Below are positions 1 through 5,790 of a DNA stretch of 6,314 nucleotides, in pieces. The number at the start of each line of letters is the position of its first letter. The first letter of the stretch is position 1. Source of the DNA: Planctomycetota bacterium (GTDB lineage Bacteria; Planctomycetota; SZUA-567); the NCBI GenBank assembly GCA_031278535.1, contig JAITKH010000083.1:1-6314 (forward strand), written 5' to 3'. Position numbers and translations under genes: made by a program. Below the pieces are notes generated by a model. The model saw nothing but the letters and a program-made list of their open reading frames with translations. It was not told the origin of the DNA and ran no database searches.

Positions 1-161
1 CGCTCATCAAGATGGGAAGACAATGAAGCATACTTCTGACGAATCTGCATGTGTGTAGACATCACCTCAGTATACAGGATTTACGGCCAATGTTGTAGCA
101 GTTATTTATTCACAGACCCATAATCGTCCAAGAGAGTCGGATTCTTGTATAAAATCCATGG

Positions 162-186
162 TTTTTGCGAGACAACCACGCAAAAA
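162..186. repeat. Inverted repeat (8-bp arms, 9-base loop)
   Basis: The arms TTTTTGCG (162-169) and CGCAAAAA (179-186) are perfectly complementary around the loop AGACAACCA. No T-run follows the stem on either strand, and each arm holds only three G/C pairs, so a Rho-independent terminator is unlikely. An operator or a chance dyad in low-GC DNA are alternatives. Confidence 0.5.
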
Positions 187-221
187 GCCCCGTAAAATAA
201 CCAATTTGACCCGTGAACGCT

Positions 222-248
222 TACATAAATTATGTACGGACGTTCGTA
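222..248. repeat. Two abutting short palindromes
   Basis: TACATAA-A-TTATGTA (222-236) is a perfect 7-bp dyad around one base. TACGGAC/GTTCGTA (235-248) is a 14-base palindrome with one mismatch, and it shares two bases with the first. The size and symmetry are those of binding sites for dimeric regulators, but no regulator or target gene is visible next to them. Confidence 0.4.
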
Positions 249-493
249 ACAGGCGATGCGGGGTACAGTTGCACAATGATGACAGAAATGGAAATGGTGA
301 TGAGGTATCTTTTTCAGGTTACAGGCACAATTAGATCAATACGTGACGTCCAGATTTGTCTATAAAAGTCTTTCTAAAGCCTGTCAGAATGTAGGCATGT
401 TTGTAGGTATATTAATAGCCATCAAAACTATCTCTTTTGTTTTCAAATCATGATCGTTCATCGCATCTCGTTCGTTTGATTTCCGGGCGCGGA

Positions 494-1198
494 TCAGGAG
501 GCGGCGGCAACGAAGGCGGCGAAGATGCGGCAGCTCGCCTCATCGGCGGGAGAGAGTTCGGGATGCCATTGCACCGCCCAGGCGAAGCGCCGTCCCGGCA
601 GAAATGCCGCCTCCGCCAATCCATCCCAACTCCGCGCCATGCGAATCAGCCGCGGGGAGAGTTTCCTGACGCCCTGGTGATGATAGCTGTTGACGCCGAC
701 GGCGTCCTTCCGTAACAGGTTGTACAACGGGGTTTCCCGTATCAACTCCACGGTATGGGCGGGCCTGTCATGGGGTGGTCCTTGTTTATGCCGCGCCGCG
801 CCAGGCAGTTGGGACAGGATGTCCTGGTAGAGGCTGCCGCCGAGGATCACGTTGAAAAGCTGCATGCCCCGGCATATTCCTAGGGCGGGTTTGTCCAACG
901 CGAGGACCGCCTCCTCGAACAGGATGGTCTCCATGGCGTCCCGGTTCAGAGAGACCGGACCGCAATCCTTCGCTTTCTCCTCGCCGTACAAGGCGGGCGA
1001 AACGTCCTGTCCTCCGGTGAAGAGAAAGCCGGAGAAGAGTCCGGCAAGGCGTCTCAGGACGTCTCGATCCGTCGTAAGCGGCAGCATCACCGGAATGCCG
1101 CCGGCGATTTCTATGCTTCGCATATAGCCGGGCAACATCCAGAGACTGTCCCGTTCGTCGTCCCAAAGGGGGGTGACTCCCACGATTGGCTGTTTCAT
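494..1198 (-). CDS. Peptidase C26 / PuuD-like class I glutamine amidotransferase family hydrolase
   Basis: The 234-residue product resembles gamma-glutamyl-gamma-aminobutyrate hydrolases: cytosolic enzymes with a class I glutamine amidotransferase fold that cleave gamma-glutamyl bonds. The N-terminus reads KQPIVGVTP, as is usual in the family. FTGGQDVSP is at about 60-68. The nucleophile elbow GICRG (107-111) puts the catalytic cysteine at 109. NSYHHQ is at 170-175, and QWHPE (210-214) supplies His212 and Glu214 of the triad. Length is normal and the triad is complete, so it should be active. I chose the ATG at 1198 because an AGAGG lies eight bases upstream. An in-frame ATG at 1216 would add six residues, lies inside a hairpin and lacks a clear ribosome site. 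The gene follows pilT by 48 bases on the same strand and probably shares its transcript. The true substrate (gamma-Glu-GABA, polyglutamate or another) cannot be told from sequence; no puu genes are nearby. Confidence 0.9.
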   Translation of the reverse strand: MKQPIVGVTPLWDDERDSLWMLPGYMRSIEIAGGIPVMLPLTTDRDVLRRLAGLFSGFLFTGGQDVSPALYGEEKAKDCGPVSLNRDAMETILFEEAVLALDKPALGICRGMQLFNVILGGSLYQDILSQLPGAARHKQGPPHDRPAHTVELIRETPLYNLLRKDAVGVNSYHHQGVRKLSPRLIRMARSWDGLAEAAFLPGRRFAWAVQWHPELSPADEASCRIFAAFVAAAS

Positions 1199-1212
1199 CC
1201 CTCTATCCTCTG

Positions 1213-1239
1213 GCATTTTCCGTCGTCACCGGGAAATGC
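1213..1239 (-). promoter_or_regulatory. Hairpin in the pilT-hydrolase intercistronic gap
   Basis: The arms at 1213-1222 and 1230-1239 pair over ten positions with one mismatch (1219/1233) around a 7-base loop. In the minus-strand transcript the hairpin ends about 14 bases before the hydrolase ATG at 1198, just upstream of its ribosome site. No T-run follows, so it is not a classical terminator. RNA processing, stability or translational tuning between the two cistrons are possible; this is inference. Confidence 0.4.
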
Positions 1240-1246
1240 GGAAAAG

Positions 1247-2548
1247 TCACCATTTCGGCGAGGGCGCTTTGGCTCCGCCGTTTGCGCCCGAAACCGGCTG
1301 CGGGTGTTTTTCCGTTCCCTTTTTCCTGTCCTCGGCGTTCGGTTTGGCTCCCTGGCCCTGATCCTTGTCCGGGCCCGTTTCGATTTCCATCGTGTCAAAG
1401 TCCGACAATTCCCTGAGCATTTTTTCCAGTTCCTCGGCCCGGCTGCTGTTTTTCAACGCCGTCTCCGGATCAATCAGCCCTTTCTCCGTCAGTTCGAAAA
1501 GAGACTGGTTCATGGTCTTCATGCCGGTTTGGTTGCTGGTCTGGATGGTCGAATAAATCTGGTGTATCTTGTCGCTGCGAATGTTCGCCCGGACGCTCTG
1601 GTTGGCGATGAGGATTTCCTGCGCCACCACCCGTCCCTTGCCATCCCTGGTCTTGAGGAGTTGCTGGCAGACTACCGCCTCGAGAACGAATCCGAGTTGC
1701 GTCCGTATCTGCGGCTGCTGTTCGGGCGGAAAAATGTCGATGATGCGATTGATGGTTTGAATCGCGTCGGCGGTATGCAGGGTGGCAAAGGTAAGATGTC
1801 CGGTCTCGGCCAGTTCCAGCCCGACCTGGACCGTTTCCTGATCGCGCATCTCGCCAATCAGCACGATGTCCGGATCCTGGCGCAGGACATGCTTCAGGGC
1901 CGAGGCGAAGGTTCTGGTGTCGGCGCCGATTTCGCGCTGCGTCACCATGCAGTTTTTATCCTGGTGGACAAACTCTATGGGGTCCTCGATAGTGACGATA
2001 TGACTCTTGCGGGAACGGTTGACGAAGTCGATCATGGCGGCAAGTGTGGTGGATTTGCCGGAGCCGGTGGCGCCGGTGACCAGAATCATGCCTTTTGGGA
2101 TCCGGCATATTTTTTCAAATACCGGCGCTTCCATCTTCAAATCCTGGAAGGATTTGATTTCGGCGGGGATAGTGCGGACGGTGGCGCGGAGGCGGCCGCG
2201 CTGGTAGCAGACGTTGACGCGAAAACGGGAGACTCCAGGAATCTCGTAGGACGAGTCGAGATCCTTGTCGTCCTCCAGCTTTTTTTGCTGTTCCTCCGAG
2301 AGGATGGAATAAATCATTTTCTTGGCTATGCCGGAATCGAGTGGCGGCATGGACAGGGGCATCATGTCGCCGTGTACGCGGATTCGGGGTACGGCGTCCG
2401 CCGAGAGATGAAGGTCCGATCCCTTGAGGGAAACCATAAAGGTCAGAACCTGATTCATCGCCAGGGACGGCTGTTTGGCCGCCTCCGTGACCGGCTTGTC
2501 AATTCGTCCGCCGTCGCCTGCGGAGATTCGCGCGTTTCCTTCGGTCAT
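1247..2548 (-). CDS. pilT: PilT-family type IV pilus retraction ATPase
   Basis: The 433-residue protein belongs to the PilT/VirB11 secretion ATPase family, hexamers at the base of type IV pili that hydrolyse ATP to depolymerise the pilus and drive twitching. The N-terminal PAS-like domain carries GSDLHLSA (43-50) and IRVHGD (56-61). The core has Walker A GATGSGKST (159-167), the Asp box TIEDPIE (186-192), Walker B DIVLIGEMRD (227-236, with Glu233) and the His box ETGHLTFATLHT (248-259). MKTMNQSL (343-350) is the usual C-terminal family motif. The region where PilT usually has AIRNLIRE reads SVRANIRSDK, a divergent version. A hydrophilic Lys/Pro/Gly tail from about 391 makes it longer than the usual 340-370 residues. 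The ATG at 2548 follows GGGCGGG. An upstream in-frame TTG at 2626 would add a hydrophobic stretch foreign to the family. No other pilus gene is in the window. PilU or a PilT paralogue is an alternative. Confidence 0.93.
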   Translation of the reverse strand: MTEGNARISAGDGGRIDKPVTEAAKQPSLAMNQVLTFMVSLKGSDLHLSADAVPRIRVHGDMMPLSMPPLDSGIAKKMIYSILSEEQQKKLEDDKDLDSSYEIPGVSRFRVNVCYQRGRLRATVRTIPAEIKSFQDLKMEAPVFEKICRIPKGMILVTGATGSGKSTTLAAMIDFVNRSRKSHIVTIEDPIEFVHQDKNCMVTQREIGADTRTFASALKHVLRQDPDIVLIGEMRDQETVQVGLELAETGHLTFATLHTADAIQTINRIIDIFPPEQQPQIRTQLGFVLEAVVCQQLLKTRDGKGRVVAQEILIANQSVRANIRSDKIHQIYSTIQTSNQTGMKTMNQSLFELTEKGLIDPETALKNSSRAEELEKMLRELSDFDTMEIETGPDKDQGQGAKPNAEDRKKGTEKHPQPVSGANGGAKAPSPKW

Positions 2549-2576
2549 TTCCCGCCCTTTCTCCAAGCCGGCACCT

Positions 2577-2604
2577 AATATAGCCAAGAACGCCGCCGAC
2601 GCAA
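2577..2604 (-). promoter_or_regulatory. Candidate promoter for pilT
   Basis: Read on the minus strand, TATATT (2577-2582) makes a good -10 box 28 bases from the pilT ATG. The best -35 I can place is TTGCGT (2599-2604) with a 16-base spacer, matching only TTG of the consensus. A perfect TTGACA at 2656-2661 on this strand has no -10 at a workable distance. The site would give a leader of about 20 bases. Confidence 0.35.
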
Positions 2605-2654
2605 TCCAATAAAATGGATGAAGCAAAAAGCGCGAGAAAATGCGAACTCACCAC

Positions 2655-2683
2655 TTGTCAATCGATCCGGCAAATGGTATAGT
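2655..2683 (+). promoter_or_regulatory. Sigma-70-type promoter for the plus-strand operon
   Basis: TTGTCA (2655-2660) and TATAGT (2678-2683) are separated by exactly 17 bases, and each differs from consensus at one position. Transcription would begin near 2690, about 50 bases before the PPC-like gene's ATG at 2741. It is the only strong promoter I see ahead of the six plus-strand genes, so it may drive the whole cluster. Confidence 0.65.
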
Positions 2684-2740
2684 TTCCTATCCGCCCCATG
2701 TGCCGGGAAACGGCGGACGCCTGGAAGAGGAGAATCGGAT

Positions 2741-3148
2741 ATGCACACCAGCGAAGGTAGACTCGGGCGGGTTTTCATGCTTCTCCTGGAGGAGGGCGAC
2801 GATCCGGTGCGGGCCGTCGAAAGTTTCGCCTCCGAAAAAGGCGTCGTCACAGCCCAGGTTTTCGCAGTCGACGCACTTCCGGCCGTTGGAATATTAATCG
2901 CGGATCTTGACGGCCAGCCGCGCTTTCGCATTCGTTCCAGAGCCGGCGAGCTGCCCGGCGGCGAAATGATCGTGCAGGAGATAGTGGGAATCGGATTCCG
3001 GCGGATGATGGATCCGGCGTCGGGCAAGGAAATCTTGACCAGGCTGCCTTCCTCAAGGACGCGAGTCATGGAGAAACCGGCGGCGGAGCCGGAAAGCGTC
3101 GGTCCAGCGACCGTTCCCGTCTACCTGGTCAATGCGGAATTCACGTAA
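2741..3148 (+). CDS. PPC/DUF296-like domain protein, histidine-poor
   Basis: The 135-residue product resembles the PPC (DUF296) domain, a small trimeric fold found alone in bacteria and archaea and fused to AT-hooks in plants; the role of the bacterial form is not established. It opens with GRLGRVFMLLLEEGDDPVRA (6-25), like the family's first strand and helix. The later stretch LPGGEMIVQEIVG (71-83) and FRRMMDPASGKEIL (86-99) follow the family's end. The middle is shorter than usual. The histidines expected in HxH and GGH of typical members read RFRI (61-64) and GGE (73-75), and the only His in the chain is residue 2. A metal site like that proposed for the family is therefore missing. The start at 2741 follows AGAGGAGA with good spacing; an in-frame ATG at 2618 lies upstream of the promoter. 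It is the first gene of the operon. The family call is by pattern only. Confidence 0.65.
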   Translation: MHTSEGRLGRVFMLLLEEGDDPVRAVESFASEKGVVTAQVFAVDALPAVGILIADLDGQPRFRIRSRAGELPGGEMIVQEIVGIGFRRMMDPASGKEILTRLPSSRTRVMEKPAAEPESVGPATVPVYLVNAEFT

Positions 3149-3200
3149 CGTTTCGATCAGGCGGCGGACGTTGTCGGAGGCGCATCGGGAGAGGGAAAAC

Positions 3201-3839
3201 ATGGATCGGGGAAGGGAGGCCAGGGTCAGGGCCGCTATGACGCGCGTGACCAAGCGTGTGGAAAAGGAGCGCAGGGCCAGTACGATCAGGAAAGGGATTC
3301 TTCTCGGCCTGGGCGGATTGCTGGCGATCCTGCTGGTGCTGGCGTTGACGCCTGTGGGACCAAATTGGTATTACTCTTTTCTCCAGGGCCGGAAGATGAG
3401 CGATGGCTCCACCGTCCGGACCGGTTATCTTGGAAGTCTGTACGGGTTGGGTGTATTTTACGCCTACACCGGCCGCGCTGGCAAGGCGGCCGATTGTCTG
3501 GACGAAATCGGCCTGCTGTATTTCGGCGTCGGGCTGAAGGATATCTCCAGGAATCCCGACGCTATCCGGTCGAAACGGAATGGCCTGATGCTCGCGGCGG
3601 ATTCGGGGAGCGCCTCCGGCCCGCCGCTTTCCATTCCTGCCGGGGATTTGCGCTATGTGGGCAAGGCGGTGATGCAACTGGCCGAAATATATCTTGGCGA
3701 GAAGAACCGGCAATACGCTTACCGCCTCTACAAGGAAGCGTATATCGGCGCCCTCCTGGAGGAACACCCGGACGCGTGCGATCCCGCCGACGCCAAACAG
3801 GCGTCCGATTATGTTTCCGCCTATTCGGGCAAACGTTGA
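3201..3839 (+). CDS. Single-pass membrane protein with TPR-like helices, function unknown
   Basis: I do not recognise this 212-residue protein. A strongly basic N-terminus (about 1-31, many Arg/Lys) precedes one hydrophobic helix at about 32-50 (GILLGLGGLLAILLVLAL). By the positive-inside rule this puts the N-terminus in the cytoplasm and the rest outside the inner membrane. Two segments have TPR-like spacing of small and aromatic residues: about 80-108 (LYGLGVFYAYTGRAGKAADC and onward) and about 155-185 (AVMQLAEIYLGEKNRQYAYR and onward). TPR folds usually bind other proteins. It could anchor a complex at the membrane, but nothing names a partner. The ATG at 3201 follows GGGAGAGGG. Earlier in-frame starts, including 3132 inside the preceding gene, have no better ribosome site. 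It starts 52 bases after the PPC-like gene and ends 39 bases before the HhH-GPD-like gene. Confidence 0.8.
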   Translation: MDRGREARVRAAMTRVTKRVEKERRASTIRKGILLGLGGLLAILLVLALTPVGPNWYYSFLQGRKMSDGSTVRTGYLGSLYGLGVFYAYTGRAGKAADCLDEIGLLYFGVGLKDISRNPDAIRSKRNGLMLAADSGSASGPPLSIPAGDLRYVGKAVMQLAEIYLGEKNRQYAYRLYKEAYIGALLEEHPDACDPADAKQASDYVSAYSGKR

Positions 3840-3878
3840 AGTACGGCGAACATTTGAAATTGAAGGAAAAGATACGGC

Positions 3879-4844
3879 ATGGGTACCCCAAAAAATCAAA
3901 CGGACGCCATGGCGCCGCAGGAACTGTTGATTCGAAAGATCGGTAGTCCCGGTCCGCATCCGCCCCGAACCATGGAACACCTGGCCTTCGCTGTCATGGA
4001 CGCGAACGGAATCGAAACGGCGGAGATACTGGCCGTCCTTGAGCGCTTGCGTCGGGAATTTGTTGACTGGAACGAGATACGGGTGGCCCGGCGGCAGGAA
4101 CTGGCCCGTGCCCTGGGAGGCATTTCCGGCGCCGAACGGATTGCCCAGCGCCTCAAGGAAAGCTATAACCGCTTTTTTGACAAGCGGGGAGCGCTCGGCT
4201 TCGAATTCCTTGCCGCCATGAAATTGTCGGACGCGAAACGGGCGCTGGGCCAAACGCTGCCCGAATTGTCCAAATCCGCCGGTTCCCTGCTCCTACGCGA
4301 ATTCTGTACCGGGATGTCGCTGCCGATTTCGGATGCTGGATTGAAGCAGGCGGGCAAGGATGGGCTGGCCGGAAAAAATCCTGATCGCGGCCGTCTCGCC
4401 TCTGTTCTCTCGTCATCTACCTTGAATCCGGAAAGCGTCAGCTTGTTGCTCCAGTATTGGGAACTGGAAGCCGCCGGCCATCCCTACGGGCCGGCGGGCA
4501 AAAAAGAATCGGCGGCCAGGGCGATCAAAGCCGGGACGCCGGCGGCCAAGAAGAAAAAACCAGATGGGAAACGGCCGGTCGGCAAACGTGCGCCGGACAA
4601 TGCGGAGACGGCACGGCCGCTCCGGCCGGAAGGTTCGGGTGATTCCAGGGAGCGGGCCAGGCGGCAGGTTACTCCAGCTCTGGAAGCAAAAGGGACGGAC
4701 CAGGCGGGCGTGGCGAAGCCGGCGGCAAAATCCGCGGCAAAAAAACCGGCCGGTGATCGGTCGGAAAAGTCGAAGCGGGCTGCCGCATCTCCGGTGAAGC
4801 CGGCGGTGAAGGCCGCCGCCAAAACGGCCGCGCCGACGAAATGA
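3879..4844 (+). CDS. Degenerate endonuclease-III-like (HhH-GPD) protein with Lys/Ala-rich tail
   Basis: This 321-residue protein has two parts. Residues about 30-205 resemble endonuclease-III-like proteins I associate with Planctomycetota and Lentisphaerota: EHLAFAVM (33-40), LRREFVDWNEIRV (57-69), RQELARALGG (72-81), AERIAQRL (85-92) and FDKRGALGFEFL (100-111). The helix-hairpin-helix that reads LPGVGRKTA in E. coli Nth is LPELSKSAG here (127-135), without its glycines and catalytic lysine. An Asp at 152 may match the catalytic Asp. The four iron-sulphur cysteines are absent; Cys143 is the only cysteine. Residues about 205-321 are low complexity, rich in Lys, Ala, Pro and Gly (PAAKKKK, KSAAKKPA, KPAVKAAAK), like histone H1 tails, and should be disordered and bind DNA or RNA. 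Glycosylase activity looks unlikely; a DNA-binding or architectural role is inference. The ATG at 3879 follows AAGGAA, 11 bases upstream. Homology is by eye. Confidence 0.6.
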   Translation: MGTPKNQTDAMAPQELLIRKIGSPGPHPPRTMEHLAFAVMDANGIETAEILAVLERLRREFVDWNEIRVARRQELARALGGISGAERIAQRLKESYNRFFDKRGALGFEFLAAMKLSDAKRALGQTLPELSKSAGSLLLREFCTGMSLPISDAGLKQAGKDGLAGKNPDRGRLASVLSSSTLNPESVSLLLQYWELEAAGHPYGPAGKKESAARAIKAGTPAAKKKKPDGKRPVGKRAPDNAETARPLRPEGSGDSRERARRQVTPALEAKGTDQAGVAKPAAKSAAKKPAGDRSEKSKRAAASPVKPAVKAAAKTAAPTK

Positions 4845-4855
4845 TTGGATCATCG

Positions 4856-4872
4856 CGGCCGGCAGACGGCCG
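4856..4872 (+). promoter_or_regulatory. GC-rich hairpin abutting the hisG ribosome-binding site
   Basis: CGGCCG (4856-4861) and CGGCCG (4867-4872) form a 6-bp all-G/C stem around the loop GCAGA. The Shine-Dalgarno AAGGAGGA begins at the next base, 4873. There is no T-run, so it is not a terminator. It could keep the ribosome site exposed or slow entry from the upstream gene; no alternative pairing that would make it a switch was found by eye. Confidence 0.4.
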
Positions 4873-4884
4873 AAGGAGGAACCG

Positions 4885-5757
4885 GTGGCGGAACTCAGAA
4901 TCGGGCTGCCAAAAGGAAGCCTGCAGGAATCGACTTTTTCCCTGTTGCGGGCGGCGGGGTGGGATTGCAACGTTTCCAGCCGCAGTTATTATCCGGCCAT
5001 AAATGATCCCGAAATCAAGGCCATGCTCGCCCGACCGCAGGAATTGTCCCGTTACGTGGAGCGCGAAGTCATCGACATGGCGGTGACCGGCCTTGATTGG
5101 ACGCTTGAAAACGGCTCCGATGTCGAAGTGGTGGAACGCCTGGTTTACGGCAAGGCCACCCGCAACCCAGTGCGATGGGTTTTGGCCGTCCCGGAGGATT
5201 CCCCGATTCGCGATCCGAAGGATCTCGAAGGCAAGGTCATTTCGACCGAAGTGGTCAACCTGGTCGGCAGCTATCTTGCCGCGCGCGACATTTCGGCCAA
5301 GGTTGAATTTTCGCACGGCGCCACGGAGGTGAAGGTACCCTATCTCGCCGACGCCATCGTGGACATTACCGAAACCGGTTCCAGCCTCAAGGCCAACCGC
5401 CTGCGTATAGTCGATACCGTGGCCGAGTCGGTGACGGTGATTATCGCCGGGCGCAGGGCGATCCTTGATCCCTGGAAAAAAGCCAAGATCGGCGCCATGG
5501 CCATGATGCTCAAGGGCGCCCTGGAGGCGAAGGAAAAGGCCCTGCTCAAGTTGAATGCGCCGCGGAAAAACCTGGAGGGCATTCTAGAGGTTTTGCCAAG
5601 CCTCACTTCCCCCACCGTGAACGCATTGTCGGACAAGGAATGGGTGGCGGTGGAAACCATTGTAGAGGCCGGCCTCACCCGATCCCTCATCCCGGAATTG
5701 AAACGCCTGGGGGCCGAAGGGATACTGCAACTGTCGGTGGAGGCCATAATACCGTAA
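4885..5757 (+). CDS. hisG: ATP phosphoribosyltransferase, long form
   Basis: HisG condenses ATP with PRPP to phosphoribosyl-ATP, the committed step of histidine synthesis in the cytoplasm. The 290-residue length and the C-terminal ACT-like domain (about 213-287, with APRKNLEGILEVLPSLTSPT at 225-244 and IPELKRLGAEGIL at 269-281) mark the long form, which works without HisZ and is normally inhibited by histidine. The N-terminal LRIGLPKGSL (4-13), DMAVTGLDW (64-72) and the PRPP loop around ADAIVDITETG (155-165) are all present. The start is a GTG with the near-ideal AAGGAGGA at 4873-4880; no ATG competes. It lies 40 bases after the HhH-GPD-like gene and 33 before the cysteine-rich gene. No other his gene is in the window, so the pathway is dispersed, at least here. 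The call is secure; sensitivity to histidine is inferred from the domain. Confidence 0.97.
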   Translation: MAELRIGLPKGSLQESTFSLLRAAGWDCNVSSRSYYPAINDPEIKAMLARPQELSRYVEREVIDMAVTGLDWTLENGSDVEVVERLVYGKATRNPVRWVLAVPEDSPIRDPKDLEGKVISTEVVNLVGSYLAARDISAKVEFSHGATEVKVPYLADAIVDITETGSSLKANRLRIVDTVAESVTVIIAGRRAILDPWKKAKIGAMAMMLKGALEAKEKALLKLNAPRKNLEGILEVLPSLTSPTVNALSDKEWVAVETIVEAGLTRSLIPELKRLGAEGILQLSVEAIIP

Positions 5758-5790
5758 GCGAGGCGCGATGAAACCAAGGAAGAGGGCTGT

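Larger units (their letters stand above)
1..493. other. Low-GC intergenic stretch without a supported gene
   Basis: This stretch lies 3' of the hydrolase gene at 494-1198. Its GC is about 33-45% in the lines I counted, against 55-68% in the genes. No open frame in it has a Shine-Dalgarno and a recognisable product. The longest open run I found is in frame 2, from 59 to 334; its first ATG at 158 would give 58 basic residues with no ribosome site. Short dyads lie at 162-186, 222-236 and 235-248, and an imperfect direct repeat at 390-410. I see no transposase, tRNA or convincing Rho-independent terminator. It may be spacer, decayed sequence or a small acquired segment. Confidence 0.6.

Noticed and set aside
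106..114. TTATTCACA, a match to the DnaA-box pattern TTATNCACA, as a sign of a replication origin
   Set aside because: Only one box was found. There is no cluster, no AT-rich unwinding repeat and no dnaA or dnaN nearby.
162..186. Rho-independent terminator
   Set aside because: The stem has few G/C pairs and no T-run follows it on either strand.
437..715. 92-codon plus-strand open frame across the end of the hydrolase gene
   Set aside because: It would start at TTG and overlaps the hydrolase 3' end in antisense. Its Gly/Arg-rich composition is typical of a shadow frame.
1304..2578. 424-codon open frame on the plus strand
   Set aside because: It lies antisense over almost all of pilT, whose family motifs are unmistakable on the other strand. 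It has no ribosome site or recognisable domain.
2549..2626. N-terminal extension of PilT from a TTG at 2626
   Set aside because: It would add a hydrophobic segment not seen in PilT, and it runs through the candidate promoter. The ATG at 2548 has a ribosome site.
2656..2661. Perfect TTGACA on the minus strand as a pilT -35 box
   Set aside because: No -10-like hexamer lies 16-19 bases downstream on that strand. The bases largely coincide with the -35 box of the plus-strand promoter.
3141..4253. 370-codon open frame on the minus strand
   Set aside because: It is antisense to the membrane-protein gene and the first part of the HhH-GPD-like gene. It shows no motif, and the plus-strand genes have ribosome sites and sensible domains.
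4494..4841. Lys/Ala-rich segment as a separate histone-like gene
   Set aside because: It is continuous and in frame with the preceding domain, with no internal ribosome site or stop between them.
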